Below are positions 1-5,615 of a DNA stretch of 5,615 nt, piece by piece. The position numbers were made by a program, and so were the translations under genes. This stretch comes from Bacteroidota bacterium. GTDB taxonomy: Bacteria; Bacteroidota; Bacteroidia; Flavobacteriales; Weeksellaceae. How positions within the stretch are numbered: position 1 is the stretch's first letter; each line of letters begins with the position of its first letter. The notes beneath the pieces are model-generated. The model was not told the DNA's origin, searched no databases, and worked only from the letters and a program-made list of their open reading frames with translations. Location: positions 1 through 5,615 of the forward strand of contig JAEYOX010000013.1 of the NCBI GenBank assembly GCA_023411265.1, in the 5' to 3' direction.

Positions 1-819
1 CTCAATGGTTTCATCAAAATCCAGATCACCCACCAAAATCAGCGCATAATTGTTGGGCACGTAATATTGATGAAAATATTCATTTATGGCCTTCATTGAA
101 GGATTTTTAAGATGTTCCGCCTTTCCAAGTGTGGTTTGCTGACCGTTAGGATGTGTCGGGAAAAGAAGTTCCATAAGCGCATAATTGACTAGCCGCGCAT
201 CGTTGTCCTGCGCTCTATTAAATTCCTCGTAAACACTCTCCAGTTCGGTGTGGAAGAGGCGTAAAGCAATTTCCGAGAACCGTTCTTTTTCAATTTTAAG
301 CCACTTTCCCAGTACATTTTTTGGAATATTGTTTTTATAGACCGTTTCATCATACCAGGTATGCGCATTCGTTCCGCTGGCACCCAAAGATGAAATGCAT
401 TTATCATATTCATTGGCTATGGCGTATTTACTTGCTTCCTGCGAAACCTCATCTATTTTTCTATATATTTCTTTCTTTTTTTCGGGATCATGTTCAGCTT
501 TGTGTTCTTCAAAAAGTTCAGCGATTCGGTTCAGAAGCAGACTTTCTTTTTCCCAGTTTATTGTTCCGATTCTAGAAGTGCCTTTAAACATCATGTGCTC
601 CAAATAATGGGCTAGTCCTGTATTGTCTTTGGGATCGTTATTGCTTCCTGTTCTCACCGCAATATAGGTCTGAATCCGGGGTGCATCAAAGTTCTGTGCC
701 AGAAAAACCTTCAGTCCGTTGTCGAGAGTATAGGTACGGACATTGTTTTCATCATTCGTAACAGTTTCGTACAAATAACCGCGAACATCCTGCTTTAGTT
801 CTGTAATATATTTATTCAA
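1..819 (-). CDS. M16-family zinc metallopeptidase (insulinase/pitrilysin type), N-terminal part, cut at left edge
   Basis: M16 enzymes are zinc endopeptidases that use an inverted HxxEH motif to cleave peptides held in a clam-shell chamber. Numbering from a TTG start at 819, the family's N-terminal pattern YTLDNGLKVFLAQN is at residues 30-43. The motif HYLEH is at 71-75, inside GLAHYLEHMMFKGT, giving zinc ligands H71 and H75 and catalytic E74. The third zinc ligand is probably E199 in ELESVYEEFNR (192-202). The distance from H75 to E199 is about 48 residues longer than in classical members. The extra stretch is charged and helical-looking (about 90-140), as I recall for a long M16 group of roughly 900-1000 residues common in Bacteroidota. 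The 273 codons here are therefore only the first part of the protein. The start is uncertain: the frame opens after a TAG at 856-858 and has no ATG before the conserved domain. TTG at 819 and ATT at 843 are the options. No signal peptide is visible, so a cytoplasmic location is possible, although relatives often carry an export signal. It lies downstream of polA in the same direction. I am sure of the family and unsure of the start and substrate. Confidence 0.9.
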   Translation of the reverse strand, partial: MNKYITELKQDVRGYLYETVTNDENNVRTYTLDNGLKVFLAQNFDAPRIQTYIAVRTGSNNDPKDNTGLAHYLEHMMFKGTSRIGTINWEKESLLLNRIAELFEEHKAEHDPEKKKEIYRKIDEVSQEASKYAIANEYDKCISSLGASGTNAHTWYDETVYKNNIPKNVLGKWLKIEKERFSEIALRLFHTELESVYEEFNRAQDNDARLVNYALMELLFPTHPNGQQTTLGKAEHLKNPSMKAINEYFHQYYVPNNYALILVGDLDFDETIE

Positions 820-852
820 TTGTTTAATTTTTTTTAAATGAATTTTATAATT

Positions 853-857
853 CTCCT
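853..857 (-). promoter_or_regulatory. AGGAG, possible Shine-Dalgarno-like site before the M16 gene
   Basis: The minus strand reads AGGAG at 857-853. Nine bases separate it from an ATT codon at 843-841 that is in frame with the M16 peptidase. It is 33 bases from the TTG at 819, too far to serve that codon. Bacteroidota seldom rely on Shine-Dalgarno pairing and ATT starts are rare, so this may be chance in AT-rich DNA. It is recorded because it bears on the start choice. Confidence 0.2.
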
Positions 858-1033
858 AATGTTCTAATAATATCATTTGTATTTATATTTAAAAATGATA
901 ACATTAAAGTAATTTATAATATCTGTATCATAACCACTCTCATTTTAAGATTATTATAACGATTACTTACAATCTATGTTTAGGTCATTCTAAATAATAT
1001 TGTGCCTTTTTTTGGTATTGAACATTCATTTCT

Positions 1034-1060
1034 CTGTATAAATTCCTTCTGTAATTTACA
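1034..1060. repeat. Small AT-rich inverted repeat in the intergenic gap
   Basis: The plus strand has TGTATAAATT (1035-1044) and then AATTTACA (1053-1060). These pair as TGTAAATT/AATTTACA with a two-base TA bulge and an 8-base loop. The right arm lies within an 11-base perfect palindrome, TGTAATTTACA (1050-1060). The stem has only two G-C pairs, so a stable RNA hairpin is unlikely, and a protein-binding site is an alternative. Such short matches are expected by chance in DNA this rich in A and T. Confidence 0.3.
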
Positions 1061-1209
1061 CTCCTAAAGAAAAAGTAAATACCACTGTTTAAATATTGAC
1101 TGAATTAAAGACAACTAATTTATATGCTCAGAATCTATTCTATGATGGCCAATTTTGCGGGAAATTACAGTCTTGCGCACCCTTAATTCTCAAAAAAAAC
1201 ATCAAAGAA

Positions 1210-4053
1210 CTAGTGCGCTTCCAGCCAGTTTTTGCCTACGCCTACTTCCACTACCAACGGAACCTTGGTCTCGAAAGCATTTTCCATTTGAGTTCTGATC
1301 AATTCTGTAGCAGTTTGAACTTCTTCTTCAGGGGATTCAAAAAGAAGTTCGTCATGAACCTGCAGCAGCATCTTGGTTTCCAGATTTTGTTCTTCCAGTT
1401 TTCGGTCAATATTAATCATAGCCATCTTGATAATGTCCGCTGCAGAACCCTGAATCGGCGCATTCACAGCATTTCTTTCCGCATGACCCCGTACCACAAA
1501 GTTGTTGGAATTAATATCTTTTAAATGACGTTTGCGACCCAAAACGGTTTCTACATAGCCTATTTCCCGGGCTCTTCGCACCTGTTCCGTCATCCATTCT
1601 TTCAGTTTGGGATAAGTTTCGTAATAAGCGTCGATCATATGTTTGGCTTCAGAACGGGACAATCCAGTTTGTTCTGCCAAAGCAAAAGCACTTTGTCCGT
1701 ACACAATGCCAAAATTCACAGTTTTCGCTTGGGAACGCTGGTTTTTTGTAACCTCTTCAAGAGGAACTCCGAATAGCTTAGAAGCCGTGGAAGCATGAAT
1801 ATCTTCGCCATTTTGAAACGCCTGAATCATGTTGGTTTCATCAGATATTTCAGCAATGAGCCGGAGTTCGATCTGCGAATAATCAGCCGAAATAATCTTC
1901 TTGCCTTCAGCTGCCACAAAAGCGCCTCGAATCTGCTGTCCGCGCAGGGTTCGTATCGGAATATTCTGCAAATTGGGATTCACAGAAGCCAACCTGCCCG
2001 TTGCAGCAGTAGTCTGTGAGAAATTGGTGTGAACGCGGTGGTCATCCTTGTCAATCTGTAAAGGCAAGGCATCCACATAGGTGGATTTCAGTTTCTGGTA
2101 GGTTCTGTATTCCAAAATATGAGGAATAATTTCGTGCTTGGAAACCAACTTCTGAAGAATATCTTCCGAGGTGGCATATTGGCCGGTTTTGGTCTTTTTG
2201 GCTTTCGGATCCAACTGCAGTTTGTCAAACAAAATTTCTCCCAATTGCCGGGGCGAGTTCAGGTTAAATTCTTCGCCGCAAAGTTCAAATATCTTTGTTT
2301 CCAGATTCTTAAGATCATTTTCAAGGTCTATACTCTCCTTTTTAAGCCAGTTTTCATCCAGCGAAACGCCTTCCAGTTCCATTTTGGCAAGTACTTCCAT
2401 TAATGGCATTTCAACTTTATAAAATAAATCTTCGAGGTTTTCCTTCTTTAGTTGCGGAGCAAAAATCTGGTACAACTGAAAGGTAACATCGGCATCTTCT
2501 GCGGCATAATTGGTTTGCGTTTGCAAATCCGCATCGCGAAAAGAGAGTTGATTTTTCCCCTTTTTTCCGATGATGGTTTCAATGGAAACGGGCTGATAAT
2601 TCAGGTAAATTTCTGAAAGATAATCCATTCCGTGGCGACCGTCGGGATTCAGGAGATAATGGGCAATCATGGTATCAAAAAGACTTCCCTTGATTTCAAC
2701 ATCATAAAGCTTGAGAATTTTATAATCAAATTTCAGATTGTGAGCGACTTTCAGGATACTCTCTTTTTCGAAAAAAGGTTTAAAAATCTCCAGAGTCTGC
2801 AGTGCTTCTTCCTTTTTTTCCGACAGCGGGACATAATACGCCAGCCCTTTTTTATAGGAAAAACTCATTCCTACAAGCTCCGCTTCCATTTCGTTCAGAG
2901 AGGTAGTTTCAGTATCAAAACATACAACAGGTTGCTGAAGCAGATTGTTCACAAGCATTTTTTGAGCCTTGGGCTGATCCACAAACTGATACAGATGATC
3001 GTATTCTGCAATGGTAGATTTCGTGGAAGTTGCCTGCTCCAGTTCTTCAAAATTGGCAAAAAAATCCAGCTGTACTGTGCCCGAAACTTCTTTTGGAAGA
3101 TTCACTTTTTCATATCTGGAAATCTTTCCCGGATCGGCTATCACCGAAGTTTCTGATGTTTCGGTCTTGAAAGCCCGGTACAGATTTTCATACAGTCTTC
3201 TGAATTCTATTTCATCAAAAACCTCTCTTACTTTCTCAAAATCAGGATCTTCCAGATCGTATTTATCTTCATCAAAATCAATAGGCGCATCGCAGATGAT
3301 GGTGGCCAGTTTCTTGGACAAAATTCCGCGTTCGGCACTGGCTTCTACTTTTTCCTTTAATTTTCCTTTCAGCTGATGAGTATTCTCCAGAAGATTTTCT
3401 AGGGATCCGAATTCTTTCAGTAACTTCATGGCTGTTTTCTCGCCCACACCGTCAAGGCCGGGAATATTATCCACGGCATCGCCCATCATGGCAAGAAAAT
3501 CTATCACTTGTTTCGGATCTTCTATTCCGTATTTAGCCTTCACTTGTTCTACGCCCAGTATTTCCACTTCGCCTCCTTTCAGTCCGGGTTTGTAAATTTT
3601 AATATTTTCAGTGACCAACTGGGCAAAGTCTTTATCCGGAGTTACCATAAAAACGTTGTAACCTACCTTCTCTGCTTTGCAGGCAATGGTTCCGATCACA
3701 TCATCTGCCTCGTAACCTTCCACACCCAGCACCGGAATATGCATCGCATCCAGAATTCTGTGAATGTACGGAACAGCAATCTGTATCGCTTCCGGTGTTT
3801 CGCTGCGGTTAGCTTTGTATTCTGTAAAATCGGCTGTTCTTACGTTATCTTTCCCTACATCAAAAACCACAGCCAAATGACTTGGTTTTTCTCTCCTGAT
3901 GAGTTCAATAAGAGAATTGGTAAATCCAAAAATAGCGGAAGTATCCAGTCCTTTTGAAGTCAGTCTCGGGTTGCGGATTAGGGCATAGTATCCGCGGAAA
4001 ATCATCGCGTAAGCATCGATGAGGTATAATCTTTTTTCTTGCTCTTGTGACAT
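1210..4053 (-). CDS. polA: DNA polymerase I, complete (5' nuclease, 3'-5' proofreading exonuclease, polymerase)
   Basis: A 947-residue family A DNA polymerase, close to the 928 of E. coli. It removes RNA primers, fills gaps in lagging-strand synthesis and repairs DNA in the cytoplasm. The 5' nuclease domain (about 1-300) has EADD at 115-118, the metal-binding pair D140/D142 in TPDKDFAQ, and D192/D195 in GDAVDNIPG followed by the helix-hairpin-helix GVGEKTA. The proofreading domain (about 365-560) is intact: D380 and E382 in DTE, D443 in NLKFD, and Y516/D520 in YAAEDAD. The polymerase domain has TGRL (685-688) with NLQNIP (694-699), and motif A DYSQIELR (724-731). The O-helix carries R773, K777, F781 and Y785, and motif C is HDE (900-902). 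F781 at the sugar-discriminating position predicts preference for dNTPs over ddNTPs. ATG at 4053 gives MSQEQEKRLYLIDAYAMIFRG, the usual family beginning. ATG 4077 and TTG 4107 would add 8 or 18 residues with no family counterpart. It is divergent from the UbiB-family gene, and nothing in it looks broken. Confidence 0.98.
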   Translation of the reverse strand: MSQEQEKRLYLIDAYAMIFRGYYALIRNPRLTSKGLDTSAIFGFTNSLIELIRREKPSHLAVVFDVGKDNVRTADFTEYKANRSETPEAIQIAVPYIHRILDAMHIPVLGVEGYEADDVIGTIACKAEKVGYNVFMVTPDKDFAQLVTENIKIYKPGLKGGEVEILGVEQVKAKYGIEDPKQVIDFLAMMGDAVDNIPGLDGVGEKTAMKLLKEFGSLENLLENTHQLKGKLKEKVEASAERGILSKKLATIICDAPIDFDEDKYDLEDPDFEKVREVFDEIEFRRLYENLYRAFKTETSETSVIADPGKISRYEKVNLPKEVSGTVQLDFFANFEELEQATSTKSTIAEYDHLYQFVDQPKAQKMLVNNLLQQPVVCFDTETTSLNEMEAELVGMSFSYKKGLAYYVPLSEKKEEALQTLEIFKPFFEKESILKVAHNLKFDYKILKLYDVEIKGSLFDTMIAHYLLNPDGRHGMDYLSEIYLNYQPVSIETIIGKKGKNQLSFRDADLQTQTNYAAEDADVTFQLYQIFAPQLKKENLEDLFYKVEMPLMEVLAKMELEGVSLDENWLKKESIDLENDLKNLETKIFELCGEEFNLNSPRQLGEILFDKLQLDPKAKKTKTGQYATSEDILQKLVSKHEIIPHILEYRTYQKLKSTYVDALPLQIDKDDHRVHTNFSQTTAATGRLASVNPNLQNIPIRTLRGQQIRGAFVAAEGKKIISADYSQIELRLIAEISDETNMIQAFQNGEDIHASTASKLFGVPLEEVTKNQRSQAKTVNFGIVYGQSAFALAEQTGLSRSEAKHMIDAYYETYPKLKEWMTEQVRRAREIGYVETVLGRKRHLKDINSNNFVVRGHAERNAVNAPIQGSAADIIKMAMINIDRKLEEQNLETKMLLQVHDELLFESPEEEVQTATELIRTQMENAFETKVPLVVEVGVGKNWLEAH

Positions 4054-4058
4054 GAAAG

Positions 4059-4066
4059 CAAAGATA
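4059..4066 (-). promoter_or_regulatory. Candidate -7 box TATCTTTG just upstream of the polA ATG
   Basis: The minus strand reads TATCTTTG at 4066-4059, a perfect match to the Bacteroidota -7 consensus TAnnTTTG, ending six bases before the polA ATG at 4053. If used, the transcript would start at or within a few bases of the ATG and be nearly leaderless. A -33 TTTG at the expected 19-21 base spacing is not clear: only GTTTC (minus strand, 4088-4084) lies there. This is a motif match only. Confidence 0.3.
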
Positions 4067-4117
4067 AGAAAAGACATCCACCTGAAACAGAATTTCCTTG
4101 TCCGCAATTTATAATTT

Positions 4118-4125
4118 CAAAATTA
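4118..4125 (-). promoter_or_regulatory. Candidate -7 box TAATTTTG for polA
   Basis: The minus strand reads TAATTTTG at 4125-4118, a perfect TAnnTTTG match. A start about five to seven bases downstream would give a leader of roughly 60 bases before the polA ATG at 4053, a more usual arrangement than the box at 4059-4066. At the expected -33 spacing there is only ATGT (4150-4147), a poor match to TTTG. The box lies within 60 bases of the opposing candidate promoter of the UbiB-family gene. Confidence 0.4.
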
Positions 4126-4143
4126 CTAGGTGGCGTTCTATAA

Positions 4144-4175
4144 TTTACATTTCAGATTTTGTTGGTATATTTTTG
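4144..4175 (+). promoter_or_regulatory. Candidate Bacteroidota promoter of the UbiB-family gene
   Basis: TATTTTTG at 4168-4175 matches TAnnTTTG exactly. Twenty bases upstream, TTTA at 4144-4147 is a three-of-four match to the -33 element TTTG. Transcription would begin near 4180, leaving a leader of about 20 bases before the ATG at 4201. That leader has no Shine-Dalgarno sequence and is AT-rich, as is usual for Bacteroidota. Of the three boxes in this divergent region it has the best overall spacing. Confidence 0.5.
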
Positions 4176-4200
4176 TGTTGTTTCTAGAAAATCTCAAACC

Positions 4201-5615
4201 ATGAGTCAACTGGGCAATTATGTGAAATTCTTCTCTTTTATTCTGAAATATTATAACAGTAATGTAGTAAAATCCGCATCGGATACGATTGTGAACGATA
4301 CGGTTTCTGAAGTTCAAGGCAATTACGACCTAAAACCTCAGGAATTGGTTGACGATTTAAAAAAAATGGGGCCGGCATATGTGAAGCTCGGGCAACTGCT
4401 TTCCACCCGTCCCGACCTGTTGCCAGACGATTACCTTCAGGCACTTTCCGAACTGCAGGACGATGTAGAAACCATTTCTTTTGAAGAAATAAGAAAGATA
4501 TTTGAAGAAGAAACCGGTGCACGACTCACAAAAGCATTTCAGGCGTTCGATCCGAATCCTTTGGCCAGTGCTTCCATCGGGCAGGTTCACAAAGCGGTAT
4601 TACCGTCTGGAAAGCTGGTCGTTGTTAAAATTCAGCGACCTGATATTCGAAAGAAATTTATTGAAGATCTCGATACCCTGCGAGAAATGGCTGCTTTGGC
4701 GGTTAAACATTCTAATGAAGCGAAAAAATATGACCTCACTACGATTATAGAAGAATTGAGGATTATTCTGCTCAATGAGCTTGATTATACAAAAGAATTG
4801 CAGAATTTAATTGATTTAAGATATCACCTAAGGAATTTCCCCCGACTTATTATCCCCGAACCAGTAAAAGATTATTCCACCTCACGTGTACTGACAATGG
4901 ATTATATTCAGGGAAAAAAAATTACTGAAATCAGTCCGCTGACCAAGACCGAAACCGATTACACTCCGCTCATTGATGAACTTACGGAATCCTACATGCA
5001 ACAAATCATTGTGGATGGCCTGGTTCATGCAGATCCGCATCCAGGGAATATTCACGTGACTGCAGATGGAAAAATCGCACTGATGGACCTGGGAATGGTG
5101 GCCCGGTTTTCAACGTCCATTCAGGAGAAAATCATGAAGCTGCTGTTAGGAATGAGCAGGAAAAACGGCGATGAAATTACAGACGCATTACTGGAAATGA
5201 GTGAATTTGACAGTCATGAAGCCGATCTAAAAAGCTTTCGTAAGGAAATCAACCGTCTGGTGATGAACAGCAATGCCAGCTCCGCGGAAGATATGCAAAT
5301 CGGCCGTGCATTGATCCACATGAACCGCCTTGCCGCCAATCACTATATTCATATTTCCACTGAACTGAATATTCTTGGAAAAATAATGCTGAATCTGGAT
5401 CAGATTATAGCAGTGCTCACTCCGAAGTATGATCTTCAGAAAGCGATCCAGAAGTTCATGGATAATATCGTCAACAAGAAAATAAAACAGGATCTGAATT
5501 CCGGAAACTTTTACAATTTTCTCCTGGACAACAAGAAACTGGCGGAAAATCTTCCTTACCGATTGAATAAAATCTCCGAAAACCTCGCCAACAATGAATT
5601 TGAACTCCGCATCAA
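4201..5615 (+). CDS. UbiB/AarF/ABC1 (ADCK-like) atypical kinase family protein, C-terminus cut at right edge
   Basis: UbiB-family proteins have a protein-kinase-like fold but act mainly as ATPases that support quinone biosynthesis or lipid handling at the membrane. The 471 complete codons show the family marks in order. KLGQ (62-65) is the KxGQ motif, followed by LLSTRPDLLP. The alanine-rich loop is LASASIGQVHK (121-131), and the ATP-binding lysine is K143 in VVVKIQRP. ELD (193-195) and E199 form the ExD...E motif. The catalytic loop is HADPHPGN (276-283), with DLG (296-298) in the DFG position. All expected catalytic residues are present. Two departures are L297 for the usual Phe and L200 for the usual Ala after E199. 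Full-length members are about 540-560 residues and often end in membrane helices, so what is missing here is probably the tail. ATG 4201 is chosen because no earlier in-frame start fits and a promoter-like box lies just upstream. Flavobacteriia make menaquinone rather than ubiquinone, so the symbol ubiB could mislead and is left out. The exact substrate is unknown. Confidence 0.93.
   Translation, partial: MSQLGNYVKFFSFILKYYNSNVVKSASDTIVNDTVSEVQGNYDLKPQELVDDLKKMGPAYVKLGQLLSTRPDLLPDDYLQALSELQDDVETISFEEIRKIFEEETGARLTKAFQAFDPNPLASASIGQVHKAVLPSGKLVVVKIQRPDIRKKFIEDLDTLREMAALAVKHSNEAKKYDLTTIIEELRIILLNELDYTKELQNLIDLRYHLRNFPRLIIPEPVKDYSTSRVLTMDYIQGKKITEISPLTKTETDYTPLIDELTESYMQQIIVDGLVHADPHPGNIHVTADGKIALMDLGMVARFSTSIQEKIMKLLLGMSRKNGDEITDALLEMSEFDSHEADLKSFRKEINRLVMNSNASSAEDMQIGRALIHMNRLAANHYIHISTELNILGKIMLNLDQIIAVLTPKYDLQKAIQKFMDNIVNKKIKQDLNSGNFYNFLLDNKKLAENLPYRLNKISENLANNEFELRI

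Larger units (their letters stand above)
844..1209. other. AT-rich intergenic gap between polA and the M16 peptidase gene
   Basis: About 366 bases with no coding region I can support. Hand counting gives 90 G or C among the 360 bases of 841-1200 (25%), lowest at 841-900 (8 of 60). All frames are broken by frequent stops. There is no tRNA-like cloverleaf, no repeat array and no transposase remnant I recognise. No perfect TAnnTTTG box faces the M16 gene. The closest is TAGATTG (minus strand, 976-970), which lacks one T. A run of eight T on the minus strand (1199-1192) follows the polA stop but has no good GC stem before it. The gap should contain the M16 promoter and any polA terminator, but I cannot place either. 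Confidence 0.7.

Noticed and set aside
189..607. Small frames within the M16 gene (189-413 minus, 321-575 and 395-607 plus)
   Set aside because: They overlap the M16 coding region in other frames. The M16 frame is unbroken and carries the zinc-binding motif and its expected flanks.
1175..1218. GCGCAC (1175-1180) and GTGCGC (1213-1218) as arms of a polA terminator
   Set aside because: The six-base arms are 32 bases apart, one arm lies in the last codons of polA, and the T-run (minus strand, 1199-1192) falls inside the loop rather than after the stem. This is not the shape of an intrinsic terminator.
1096..1524. 142-codon plus-strand reading frame
   Set aside because: It starts with TTG in AT-rich DNA and then lies antisense to the conserved C-terminal end of polA. 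It has no recognisable domain.
2632..3957. Long plus-strand frames opposite polA (2632-3156, 3011-3376, 3508-3957)
   Set aside because: They are antisense to the conserved exonuclease and 5' nuclease domains of polA, are rich in Phe, Ser and Cys as expected from reverse-complement reading, and match no family I know.
4054..4107. Longer polA start (ATG 4077 or TTG 4107)
   Set aside because: The added residues (MSFLIFAF and upstream) have no counterpart at the start of family A polymerases and cover a promoter-like box. ATG 4053 gives the normal N-terminus.
4238..4590. Minus-strand frames inside the UbiB-family gene (4238-4522, 4357-4590)
   Set aside because: They are antisense to the KxGQ and alanine-rich-loop coding region, which is clearly coding on the plus strand.
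1..5615. Mobile element, CRISPR, toxin-antitoxin, phage or RNA gene
   Set aside because: I saw no regularly spaced repeats, transposase motifs, terminal inverted repeats with target duplications, cloverleaf or rRNA-like sequence on either strand. The three genes look like ordinary chromosomal genes.

Overview
The window looks like ordinary chromosomal DNA from a member of the Bacteroidota, probably class Flavobacteriia and possibly the Chryseobacterium group (Weeksellaceae). Three things suggest this. DNA polymerase I and the M16 peptidase both read like Flavobacteriia family members. Candidate promoters fit the Bacteroidota -7 box TAnnTTTG. None of the three genes has a convincing Shine-Dalgarno site at a conventional start codon. 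The genus is inferred from remembered family resemblance, not from a search.

Layout. Positions 1-819 (minus strand) hold the N-terminal 273 codons of a zinc peptidase of the M16 (insulinase/pitrilysin) family. It runs off the left edge and has no ATG start. Positions 844-1209 are a non-coding, very AT-rich gap (about 25% G+C by hand count over 841-1200) with one weak inverted repeat and no RNA gene or convincing terminator. Positions 1210-4053 (minus) hold a complete polA, with intact 5' nuclease, proofreading exonuclease and polymerase motifs. Positions 4054-4200 are a short divergent control region. Positions 4201-5615 (plus) hold a UbiB/AarF/ABC1-family atypical kinase, cut at the right edge after 471 complete codons.

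How the genes relate. polA and the M16 gene run in the same direction, but the roughly 390-base gap argues against a tight operon. polA and the UbiB-family gene are divergent and share about 147 bases of upstream DNA containing three perfect matches to TAnnTTTG. The three products (DNA repair and replication, proteolysis, and quinone or lipid-related kinase/ATPase) have no evident shared pathway.

I found no mobile element, CRISPR array, tRNA, rRNA or defence system, and nothing that supports a new biological system. The points most worth a second look are the missing conventional start of the M16 gene and the promoter arrangement between polA and the UbiB-family gene.
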